Source of the DNA: an uncultured Peptococcaceae bacterium
GTDB taxonomy: Bacteria; Bacillota; Peptococcia; Peptococcales; Peptococcaceae
NCBI GenBank assembly: GCA_910585405.1
Contig: CAJUDO010000001.1
Span: forward strand, 160,089-224,088
Length of the DNA: 64,000 nucleotides
Direction of reading: 5' to 3'
A program made the position numbers and the translations under genes. Below, piece after piece: positions 44,189-51,934 of the stretch. Every line of letters begins with the position of its first letter. The first letter of the stretch is position 1. The notes under the pieces were generated by a model, which saw only the letters and a program-made list of their open reading frames with translations, made no database searches and had not been told where the DNA came from.

Positions 44189-44953
44189 TCAAATATATTT
44201 CAAAATACATAACTTTAAATTTCCTTTGCGTGTTTCGCCAGACAGAGCGCCAATGGCAATGCGACCTTTCCCGCGACAGGAAATCATATCTCCCTGTCGA
44301 CAAAGATAGTCATTCTCTCCTACTTCGCTATGATTTACCTTCACTTGCCCGCCTTGAATCAATTCCATCGCTTTACTGCGGGATAACTGGAATCCATGAG
44401 CCAGCACAGTATCCAAGCGCATAGAAGCTACCATAATATGTATTTCTTTTATATTCTGCTGCGGTGGTTCAAATGCAGCTAAAGGATATTCTTCACCCTT
44501 TAATGGAACGTGTTTTACACGCAGTTCCTGCTGCTCAAGATACTCTGCCGCCTCCTGCTGCACAAAGAGGTCAAAGCCTGATTCCCGCACCAGGAGATCG
44601 CCAAACTTTTCCCGCCGCAGTCCCAGCCCCATCACCGCGCCTAAGAAATCACGGTGATTGACCGAGACAAAATCCAGCTTTCCCTGAAACCGGAACAGAG
44701 AAATTTTTGCCATCTCACAGTTCGGCTCGCTGTATTCTGGAAAAAGCACCAGGCGTTTCCGCTCTGCGCCTTCATAGCCGCCGCAAAATAAATAACGCTG
44801 TATCTTACGGGATCTGAGATATTCCTCTGCCACCATCTGTAATCTCGGCTCCAAAAAATCTGTTGCCGCTTCCTGATAACGCTCCTCCACCCGCTCCAGC
44901 AAATCGTCCAATCTACTGATAAATTGTTTTTCTTCCGAAGACAGAGTCAGCAT
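44189..44953 (-). CDS. ylmH: YlmH-type RNA-binding protein (S4 domain)
   Basis: 254 residues. N-terminal region as in YlmH (RLVLFPEYSEPNCEMAKIS, HRDFLGAVMGLGLRREKFGD) and a C-terminal S4 domain (MRLDTVLAHGFQLSRSKAME, LIQGGQVKVNHSEV). YlmH homologues are implicated in ribosome quality control. Usual position between yggT and divIVA. Confidence 0.92.
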   Translation of the reverse strand: MLTLSSEEKQFISRLDDLLERVEERYQEAATDFLEPRLQMVAEEYLRSRKIQRYLFCGGYEGAERKRLVLFPEYSEPNCEMAKISLFRFQGKLDFVSVNHRDFLGAVMGLGLRREKFGDLLVRESGFDLFVQQEAAEYLEQQELRVKHVPLKGEEYPLAAFEPPQQNIKEIHIMVASMRLDTVLAHGFQLSRSKAMELIQGGQVKVNHSEVGENDYLCRQGDMISCRGKGRIAIGALSGETRKGNLKLCILKYI

Positions 44954-44965
44954 AACGCCCTCCTC

Positions 44966-45229
44966 TTAAAACAAAATACGCAGCACATTAAACAGTACCT
45001 GATAAAGCAGTTGAATCAGCAGCAACGCCACAACAGGTGTAAAATCCAACGGATACCGCAACGCCTCCGGCAGCAAACGACTGCAGGGCGTCAGAATGGG
45101 ATCTGTGATTTCATATACATACCGCAAAATTGAGTTGTAGGGATCATGCGGTATAAACGAGAGAAAGCAACGGGCGATAATCATAAAATTCAACACACTT
45201 ACCGCTGCCCGCAAAAATAAATAAATCAT
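44966..45229 (-). CDS. ylmG: YggT-family membrane protein
   Basis: 87 residues with two hydrophobic segments (LFLRAAVSVLNFMIIARCFL and VVALLLIQLLYQVLFNVLRI) separated by FIPHDPYNSILRYVYEITDP, the YggT signature. Its start overlaps the proC stop by 4 bases. In other bacteria it takes part in septum/membrane organisation. Confidence 0.9.
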   Translation of the reverse strand: MIYLFLRAAVSVLNFMIIARCFLSFIPHDPYNSILRYVYEITDPILTPCSRLLPEALRYPLDFTPVVALLLIQLLYQVLFNVLRILF

Positions 45230-46041
45230 TTCTTTTCACCCAACTCCTTTGAACGAAGATAGGCTTGCTGCACCGCTTCCATCATGGCACTGCGCACACC
45301 TTTTTCTTCCAGCACCTTTAAGGCACGGATTGTCGTGCCGCCCGGACTGGTCACCTGGTCCTTCAGTTCTCCAGGATGAAGCCCAGTTTCCAACAGCATC
45401 ATGGCAGAGCCTGCCATGGTCTGTGCTGCCAGCTGATAAGCCATTGCACGGGGCAAACCTGTGAGTACAGCACCGTCAGCCAGAGCTTCCAAAATCTGAT
45501 ACATATATGCCGGTCCACTGCCGCTGACAGCTCCCACTGCATCAATATATGCTTCTTCTATAAAAATAGTCTGCCCAACGCTATCAAAAATCTCCTGTAC
45601 AACCTGTTTTTGTGTCTCCGTGACCAACTCACCGGCAGCCACACCAGTCATGCCCCAACCGATTTTCGCCGGCGTATTGGGCATCGCGCGAAACAGCGCC
45701 ACCGCTCCCAACTGCTCTGTAATTGCCGCCATGGAAAGTCCAGCCATGATAGAAATTACTGCTTGTCCCGCCTGCGGTTTTTGCGTCAGCGTGCTGCACA
45801 CCGCAGGAAATTGCTGCGGCTTCACAGCCAAAATGATATATTCCGCCTCTGACATCACCTGATTGTTGTCAACCGCTGCCACAATACCCAGCTCCTGCTG
45901 CAGCCGCTGCAATTTTTCCCCGCTACGGTTGGACATAATGATATCCCCACTGCCGCACAGCCCTTTTTTGAGCATTCCTGCCGCAATCGCCTCTGCCATG
46001 GCTCCCGCGCCGATAAAACCGAATCGATATGTCGCCTGCAT
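45226..46041 (-). CDS. proC: Pyrroline-5-carboxylate reductase
   Basis: 271 residues, final step of proline synthesis. Rossmann motif FGFIGAGAMAEAIAAGMLKK; AVKPQQFP; FRAMPNTPAKIGWGMTGVA; the C-terminal signature DQVTSPGGTTIRALKVLEE. Overlaps sepF by one base and yggT by 4. The presence of proC in this division cluster is common in Firmicutes. Confidence 0.96.
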   Translation of the reverse strand: MQATYRFGFIGAGAMAEAIAAGMLKKGLCGSGDIIMSNRSGEKLQRLQQELGIVAAVDNNQVMSEAEYIILAVKPQQFPAVCSTLTQKPQAGQAVISIMAGLSMAAITEQLGAVALFRAMPNTPAKIGWGMTGVAAGELVTETQKQVVQEIFDSVGQTIFIEEAYIDAVGAVSGSGPAYMYQILEALADGAVLTGLPRAMAYQLAAQTMAGSAMMLLETGLHPGELKDQVTSPGGTTIRALKVLEEKGVRSAMMEAVQQAYLRSKELGEKK

Positions 46042-46571
46042 TAGAAATCACCCCGACGATTATATTGGGTAATCCAGGTAAAGAGCTCCTCATCGGTATT
46101 TTCCAAATCACGCTTCAATTCACTGGCAATATCAATATTTTGCGGCGCAGCCAGAATAATTCCCTGGCTTACCTTTTGAATGGTACCGTCAATGGCGTAT
46201 ACCACGCCGCCCACAAAATCAATAATTTTCGCAGCAATATCCGTGTCGCAGGATTCAATATTAATTACCACCGCTTTATGGTCCAGCAGGTTATCCGCAA
46301 TACCTTGCGACTCTTCAAAACGAACCGGCTCCACTAAAACCACACGGGCATTTTCGCCGCCTTCCCCGAAATGCTCTGTGTGTTCCCGGTTCGGATTGGT
46401 AAAGGATACTACATTGTTTATCCGTGTCATGGATCTGTTTTCTGCCTTCACCGGCATAGCTGTACTCTTCGCTGCAATCTGTACAGGTCTTTCCGCAACA
46501 ACTTCCTCTTCCTCTATATCTTCCCGTTCTACAAAACCTAATACATCTACAATCTTATCCAAAAAACCCAT
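46041..46571 (-). CDS. sepF: Cell-division protein SepF
   Basis: 176 residues. N-terminal amphipathic anchor MGFLDKIVDVLGFVERED, an acidic linker, and the SepF domain (ARVVLVEPVRFEESQGIADN, VVINIESCDTDIAAKIIDFV, GGVVYAIDGTIQKVSQGIIL). It tethers FtsZ filaments to the membrane. AAAGGAG precedes the ATG at 46571, rejecting a longer frame. Confidence 0.95.
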   Translation of the reverse strand: MGFLDKIVDVLGFVEREDIEEEEVVAERPVQIAAKSTAMPVKAENRSMTRINNVVSFTNPNREHTEHFGEGGENARVVLVEPVRFEESQGIADNLLDHKAVVINIESCDTDIAAKIIDFVGGVVYAIDGTIQKVSQGIILAAPQNIDIASELKRDLENTDEELFTWITQYNRRGDF

Positions 46572-46584
46572 TTTACTCTCTCCT

Positions 46585-47265
46585 TTATTCTGCAAACATA
46601 CTTCTGCCAACACGAATCATATTGGCGCCTTCTTCTACTGCCACCTGATAATCGTGACTCATACCCATTGACAATATTTCCATATCAATTCCAGGAATCT
46701 GCTTTTCCTTTATTTCCTGAAATAATTGATACATTTCCCGGAAAATCGGTCGTACCTGCTCGGTATCTTCAAAAAAAGGAGCTATGTTCATCAATCCTTT
46801 TACATGGATTCCAGGAAGCTTGCTGACCATTTCCAAAAACGACAAAACATCTTCCTTTGCAAGTCCGAATTTACTCTCCTCATCAGCGATATTTACCTGA
46901 ACAAGGCAATCCATGGGATGTCCTAACATCTGCATGCGATGGTCCAGCTCTTTCGCCAGAGATTCACTCTCCAGAGAATGTACCAGAACCACTTTATCCG
47001 CAATATATTTTACTTTGTTGCTTTGCAAATGACCAATAATATGCCATGTAGCGCCAGGTCCCACCGCATCATATTTGTCCAAAAGCTCCTGTACTCTATT
47101 TTCGCCTATAATAGGCACTCCCGCAGCCAAAACCTCCTGAATCTGCTGCGGTGTTCTGGTCTTGGTCACCGCCACGATGGTCACCGGCTGTTCCGGATGG
47201 GGACTCTTTTTTCGAGCCGCTTCTACGTTTTTTTGAATCTCTGCAATATTATCTGTAATACTCAT
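46585..47265 (-). CDS. yggS: YggS-type pyridoxal phosphate homeostasis protein
   Basis: 226 residues, PLP-binding TIM barrel without catalytic activity of its own. PLP Lys in TIVAVTKTRTPQQI; then GENRVQELLDKYDAVGPGAT with WHIIGHLQSNKVKYI, and the C-terminal LSMGMSHDYQVAVEEGANMI. Its loss disturbs vitamin B6 and amino-acid balance in other bacteria. Start choice between 47265 and 47277 is uncertain. Confidence 0.94.
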   Translation of the reverse strand: MSITDNIAEIQKNVEAARKKSPHPEQPVTIVAVTKTRTPQQIQEVLAAGVPIIGENRVQELLDKYDAVGPGATWHIIGHLQSNKVKYIADKVVLVHSLESESLAKELDHRMQMLGHPMDCLVQVNIADEESKFGLAKEDVLSFLEMVSKLPGIHVKGLMNIAPFFEDTEQVRPIFREMYQLFQEIKEKQIPGIDMEILSMGMSHDYQVAVEEGANMIRVGRSMFAE

Positions 47266-47282
47266 TATAAAACTCATCCCTT

Positions 47283-48212
47283 TTAGAATTTTATATTTTC
47301 ACCTTCACGCACCCTATGCGGTGTCGTGACAATAAAATCTCCGTTTTCCAAGCCGTCCTCAATTACCACAAGGTCGCTTTCTCCCCAGTCTTGTCCGACT
47401 GTCACTGCCTTCCAGAACACAAACCCCTTCTGTAAACAATATACTCCCTTTTCGCCTTCCTTCTCCACCAGTGCAGTCTTAGGAACTGCAATTGCGGAAA
47501 GACGGTTATAAGGCAGCTCAATTTTATAAATTCTCTGCTGGAAAACAGTTTCCTTCACATTAGACAGTTTTAATTTTAAATATCGCGTGCCGTCCGCAGC
47601 ATCCAGGATTTCTTTTATCGTGCCCTGCAGCTCATACTCAATATCGTTGAAACGTACCAGTATTTTCTGCTCCGCTTCCAAACCAGACACATAAGCCGTT
47701 CGCGGCATCGTCAGATACAAATACACATCGTCAAAGGTATTGATAATTTTGGCATATGCTGCGCCGTTCACACAATCGGCAGGTTGCTCCTTCTGGTCGG
47801 TTTGCTGCGCATTGTACCGTGTTTCCAAATCCGTACTGCAAATGCTGTTTAAATCGTCCGTGCCTTCTAAACCGTCAATTTGATAGGACACCAGTCCAGC
47901 TTCACTGGCATAAGAAATACTGCCATTCACACTGAACACCGCATTTCCCTTCCGTACCCGTTGCCCTTCATTCATCGTACGCTCTGCTGGACCGTCCCCG
48001 GCGGCAAGAACTGCAATTTCCTGTCCATGGAGCAATCCGTAACCTGTATCCACATCCTCCAACACTGTCTTTTTTACTTCTACCGTCTGAACCAACATGC
48101 TCCGTACCTGATTGTTAATCAGCATGAACACAATCCATACGATAATAATCAACAGAAGAATTTTTACAATATGATCTTTTAAATAGTGCTTTTTTCCTTT
48201 AGTTTTTCCCAT
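47283..48212 (-). CDS. HlyD-like membrane-anchored adaptor in the division operon
   Basis: 309 residues. One N-terminal transmembrane segment (KILLLIIIVWIVFMLI), then a lipoyl-like half motif (GQEIAVLAAGDGPAERTMNE, RKGNAVFSVNGS) and a beta-barrel part (VPKTALVEKEGEKGVYCLQK). This is the HlyD/periplasmic-adaptor layout, but with no adjacent transporter or outer-membrane channel. It is first in the operon leading to yggS-sepF. Similar genes occur at this place in other Firmicutes; the role is unknown. Confidence 0.72.
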   Translation of the reverse strand: MGKTKGKKHYLKDHIVKILLLIIIVWIVFMLINNQVRSMLVQTVEVKKTVLEDVDTGYGLLHGQEIAVLAAGDGPAERTMNEGQRVRKGNAVFSVNGSISYASEAGLVSYQIDGLEGTDDLNSICSTDLETRYNAQQTDQKEQPADCVNGAAYAKIINTFDDVYLYLTMPRTAYVSGLEAEQKILVRFNDIEYELQGTIKEILDAADGTRYLKLKLSNVKETVFQQRIYKIELPYNRLSAIAVPKTALVEKEGEKGVYCLQKGFVFWKAVTVGQDWGESDLVVIEDGLENGDFIVTTPHRVREGENIKF

Positions 48213-48371
48213 AATTTTCTCCTGTCATTAAACTTACCGTTTATTATACAACATTTTTATAGCAATGAACACCTCTAAACCGGAACTTTTTCGCAATTTG
48301 CAAAAATTTCTATGCACTGTTTTTATTACGATTAATTATTTTTATTATTCTATCATAACTATAACACAAAT

Positions 48372-48408
48372 AAACCGCCTTTTGTCAAGAAGACAAAAGA
48401 CGGTTTTT
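48372..48408. terminator. Terminator between pgpA and the division operon
   Basis: AACCGcCTTTTGTC / GACAAAAGaCGGTT with TTTTT on the plus side and TTATTTG on the minus side. It ends the minus-strand pgpA transcript. Confidence 0.65.
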
Positions 48409-48440
48409 CACTTTACAAAAATATGCAAAGCAAATGATTG

Positions 48441-48878
48441 CTAAAAAAAGAACATCACAGCAGCCAAAATCAAACGCCCTGCAATCCCTGCAAGGACATC
48501 ATCCGCCATAATACCCAATCCTCCAGGAAGATCCTGAATTTTTCCGATAGGGCCAAGCTTGCTGATATCAAACAAACGGAAAAGCAAAAAGGCAACAGGC
48601 ATGAGCACCAACGGCACCTGCCATAAGGTAATCCACATCCCAATCCATTCATCAAACACAATTTCAGGCGCATCATGAATGCCCAGCTGTTTTTCTCCGC
48701 TGTCACAAATATAGACGCCCAATATGCCTGTCACTATAATAAACCATAAGGGAATCCCGCCAAAAAAACTCCAAATCACGCCAATCAACAGTGCTGCGGC
48801 AGATCCCCAGGTGCCTGGAGCCGGACGCAGCAATCCCGAACCGCATCCCCGCGCTAAAAATAATACAACCTTATCCAT
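48441..48878 (-). CDS. pgpA: Phosphatidylglycerophosphatase A
   Basis: 145 residues, integral membrane. RGCGSGLLRPAPGTWGSAAA and FDEWIGMWITLWQVPL are the PgpA signature. It removes the phosphate from phosphatidylglycerophosphate, the product of the adjacent pgsA enzyme. Four bases separate the two genes. Confidence 0.93.
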   Translation of the reverse strand: MDKVVLFLARGCGSGLLRPAPGTWGSAAALLIGVIWSFFGGIPLWFIIVTGILGVYICDSGEKQLGIHDAPEIVFDEWIGMWITLWQVPLVLMPVAFLLFRLFDISKLGPIGKIQDLPGGLGIMADDVLAGIAGRLILAAVMFFF

Positions 48879-48882
48879 ACTC

Positions 48883-49422
48883 TCAACTCCATGTAATTTG
48901 TTTATTCAATTTTACCACATAATCCACGCCGGAATAAACAGTCAAAAGCAACGCAACATACATCAAAATCAAGCCCAAATTTACACCGCACAATGCCACA
49001 ATCTGCGGCTTGAGCATCAAGAGCATCAAGGCAATCATCTGACATACTGTTTTTACCTTGCCCCAGATATTGGCGGCCACCACAATATTCTCAGAAGCGG
49101 CCACAGAGCGCAATCCGGTAATGGCGTATTCGCGGAAGAGAATAATCACCACAATCCAGGCAGCCAGATCGCCCAGCTCCACCAGACATACCATGGCAGC
49201 GGCCGTCAAAATTTTGTCAGCCAAAGGGTCCATCAGTTTTCCAAAGTTGGTAATCAGATTATACTTTCGCGCAATCTTGCCATCCAGCATATCGGTGAAA
49301 GAAGCCAGTGCAAAAATTACTGTCGCCACAACGCGGGACACTTCTGTATTCAGCATCAGGGCTACCATAAACAAAGGCACCATACACACCCGCGCAACAG
49401 TCAACTTATTTGGTAGATTCAT
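48883..49422 (-). CDS. pgsA: CDP-diacylglycerol--glycerol-3-phosphate phosphatidyltransferase
   Basis: 179 residues with multiple membrane helices. The CDP-alcohol phosphotransferase motif D-x2-D-G-x2-A-R-x8-G-x3-D-x3-D is seen in TDMLDGKIARKYN, then LITNFGKLMDPLADK. First committed step of phosphatidylglycerol synthesis. Its ATG shares a base with the rimO stop (TAATG), and pgpA follows. Confidence 0.96.
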   Translation of the reverse strand: MNLPNKLTVARVCMVPLFMVALMLNTEVSRVVATVIFALASFTDMLDGKIARKYNLITNFGKLMDPLADKILTAAAMVCLVELGDLAAWIVVIILFREYAITGLRSVAASENIVVAANIWGKVKTVCQMIALMLLMLKPQIVALCGVNLGLILMYVALLLTVYSGVDYVVKLNKQITWS

Positions 49423-50759
49423 TATTCTATCTCTCCTATAAAATCATATTCATCCAAGCCTGTCAATCGCACAGTCAGATATTCTCCCGGCTGATAGCCG
49501 TGCCCTTCATCAGCATACACCAAAATCCAGGGATCCACATCGGGAGCCTCTCCCTGGCTGCGGCAGAGAAGCAGTCCCGGCACATCAGAACTTAACTCAT
49601 CAATTACCACCAAACGCCGCTCTCCAATGGCCTGTTCATGCTTCTGATACATCATCTCATATTGCAAATCCATAAGATTTTCTGCGCGTTTTTCTTTCTC
49701 CTCTTCCTCCAGATGCCCTTCCATACGGTCTGCCGGCGTCCCTTCTTCCCTGGAATAGGGAAAAGCGCCTACGCAATCCAGCCGCATTTCCTCCAGAAAA
49801 TCCAGCAGATTTTGATACTGCGCTTCCGTCTCGCCTGGAAAGCCCACAATAAATGTGGAGCGCAGCGTGATACCGGGAATCTTTGCTCTCAATTTATGAA
49901 TCAGCGCCTTGATTTCCGCTACCGTAATTTTGCGATTCATCCGTTTTAAGATTTCATCATCGGCATGCTGCAGTGGAATATCCAGATATTTGCAAATTTT
50001 ATCCTCACCAGCAATATAGTCGATTAACGCATCGTCAAAATTGTTGGGATATGCATAGAGCAACCGTATCCAACGCAGCGCAGGAATGGCCGCCAGCTCT
50101 TTCAACAAATCCACCAGCGCAAATTTTCCATATAAATCCTTGCCATAATAACTGGTGTCCTGCCCCACCAGAATCAGCTCCGTGACACCCTGCTCTGCCA
50201 GCAGCTGCGCCTCTTCCTTAATCTGGGGAATGGTCTTGCTGCGGTAAGGCCCTTGCATTTCCGGAATCACACAATAGGTACAATTATTGTCACATCCCTC
50301 CGAAATGCGCAGATACGCATAATGGGTCGGCGTCGTCAGCACCCGCGGCGCGGCGCCCTCCTTGCTTTCTTCTGTCCAATGGGTATGCACCACAATTTCC
50401 TGCTGTGCCTTATGGGCTTTTATAATAGATACAATCTGGCGATAATCGTTGGTTCCCACAAAGATGTCCACTTCCGGCAATTCCCTGGCCAGCTCCTGGG
50501 CATATTTTTGTACCAGACAGCCCACTGCCACCAGCAGCTTGCAGGCACCATATTTTTTCCACTGCGCCATTTCCAAAATGGCATTGATGGATTCTTCCTT
50601 TGCCGCATTTACAAAACCACATGTATTAATTAAAATAATCTCCGCCTTGTCGTATTCTTCTGTCAGCTCAAAGCCCTGTTCCTGAAAAATGCCCATCATC
50701 GTTTCACTGTGCACTAAATTCTTGGCACATCCCAGCGATAAAATGCTTACTTTTTGCAA
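49422..50759 (-). CDS. rimO: Ribosomal protein uS12 methylthiotransferase RimO
   Basis: 445 residues, radical-SAM methylthiotransferase that modifies Asp88 of ribosomal protein S12. N-terminal UPF0004 domain with cysteines in SLGCAKNLVHSE and NTCGFVNAA, the radical-SAM CxxxCxxC in ISEGCDNNCTYCVIP, and a C-terminal TRAM domain (RLVVIDELSSDVPG). The EXC-type first cysteine and the TRAM part place it in RimO rather than MiaB (VGCLVQKYAQELAREL fits RimO). Confidence 0.96.
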   Translation of the reverse strand: MQKVSILSLGCAKNLVHSETMMGIFQEQGFELTEEYDKAEIILINTCGFVNAAKEESINAILEMAQWKKYGACKLLVAVGCLVQKYAQELARELPEVDIFVGTNDYRQIVSIIKAHKAQQEIVVHTHWTEESKEGAAPRVLTTPTHYAYLRISEGCDNNCTYCVIPEMQGPYRSKTIPQIKEEAQLLAEQGVTELILVGQDTSYYGKDLYGKFALVDLLKELAAIPALRWIRLLYAYPNNFDDALIDYIAGEDKICKYLDIPLQHADDEILKRMNRKITVAEIKALIHKLRAKIPGITLRSTFIVGFPGETEAQYQNLLDFLEEMRLDCVGAFPYSREEGTPADRMEGHLEEEEKEKRAENLMDLQYEMMYQKHEQAIGERRLVVIDELSSDVPGLLLCRSQGEAPDVDPWILVYADEGHGYQPGEYLTVRLTGLDEYDFIGEIE

Positions 50760-50830
50760 AATACAACCTTCTTTCTTTATATTTGCCTTTATATTTGCGC
50801 GTTTATGCTTCCTGAATTTCTACAGCAAAA

Positions 50831-50879
50831 AACAGGGGCAGCTCCGTGGGTCAAAGCCAAGGAAATCACAACCCCTGTT
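50831..50879 (-). terminator. Terminator after rodZ-like gene
   Basis: AACAGGGG / CCCCTGTT, 8-bp arms with a long loop that can pair further inside; on the minus strand TTTTTGC follows. Confidence 0.5.
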
Positions 50880-50913
50880 TATTTTACCATGTCAGCAACA
50901 TCTATACAATATG

Positions 50914-51786
50914 TTACTGTGCTGTTGTATTATAATCTTCTACCTTAAATTCCTTCTTCACAACCTGTCCCTGGCTGCCCTGTACGCCCAAATCCTGACC
51001 GTTCAGTGTAATCTTCACAGCACCGGCATTTCCCAGATTCAGATTAATTTTTTCCGCAGCTTTCACACTTTGCGTTTGTCCCTCTGAAAGGGTCATCTCT
51101 GTACTTTTTCCGTCAGCGGTAATCCGCATCCAGCATTGGTCCGTCCCATTGGGATTGACATCTAAAATTTCCAGCTGCATTTCCAGACCGTCATATACAG
51201 GCGCTGCCGGTTCCGGCGGTGTGACAGGCTCCTGGGTATCCCCATTGTTCTGCGTTTCATCCCCGTTGCTTTCCTGCCCACTGTTTTGCTCTTCCTGCTG
51301 GGGCACATCATTCTGTGGAATATCCTCCTGCTGGCTTCTCGTATAGGCCCACTGCAAAGCCAGCAACAGCACAATAGCCACAATGCTGAGTATAATAATC
51401 AAGGAACTGTTCTTGCTCAAAGGCTTTTCCTCAAAGGCAGCCCGCGGTGCCTTCCGACGCTGTACCGGCTGGGTCGCATGACGGGAGCTGCGGCTCGAAG
51501 CCGTTTTTTCTTTTACATCCTCGTCCTGCACCAACACAGACGTTTCCGGTTTCTCCCTTTGGGACTTCATAATTTCTACAACTTCCGGAAGATCCTTAAT
51601 CCCCAAATATTTTAAATACGCCGTTGTGAACCCTTTTACATATACCTCACCGGGCAGCAGCTGGAACTCCTCCTGCTCTATGGCCTCTAAATATTTAACG
51701 CGGATTTTTGTGGCTTCCGAAACTTCATCCAATGTAATTCCCCGCGCTTCCCGCGAATCTTTTAAAATCTTCCCAATCCCTTGCAT
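50914..51786 (-). CDS. rodZ: RodZ-like cytoskeleton protein (HTH plus DUF4115)
   Basis: 290 residues. N-terminal HTH (MQGIGKILKDSREARGITLD, EVSEATKIRVKYLEAIEQEE, then LPGEVYVKGFTTAYLKYLGI), a transmembrane segment (SLIIILSIVAIVLLLALQW), an acidic Gln/Asn/Glu-rich linker, and a C-terminal DUF4115 domain. It links MreB to the membrane and shapes rods. GGAGGTGACAGAT precedes the ATG at 51786; a GTG at 51795 is too close to the SD. Confidence 0.93.
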   Translation of the reverse strand: MQGIGKILKDSREARGITLDEVSEATKIRVKYLEAIEQEEFQLLPGEVYVKGFTTAYLKYLGIKDLPEVVEIMKSQREKPETSVLVQDEDVKEKTASSRSSRHATQPVQRRKAPRAAFEEKPLSKNSSLIIILSIVAIVLLLALQWAYTRSQQEDIPQNDVPQQEEQNSGQESNGDETQNNGDTQEPVTPPEPAAPVYDGLEMQLEILDVNPNGTDQCWMRITADGKSTEMTLSEGQTQSVKAAEKINLNLGNAGAVKITLNGQDLGVQGSQGQVVKKEFKVEDYNTTAQ

Positions 51787-51934
51787 ATCTGTCACCTCCG
51801 GCTGAAGTTCTGCTTAATTTTGTTTCTACTATATCACATCTGATAGAATTCCCGCAAGGCAATCACCAAATGTTCACCGATTTGTAATCATTACTTCACA
51901 ATTTCCCCTTACGCAAGGCAGGCAAACAGTCTGA

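Noticed and set aside
50689..51087. 132-codon plus frame across the rimO/rodZ gap
   Set aside because: Overlaps both real genes in antisense and has no SD or recognised domain.
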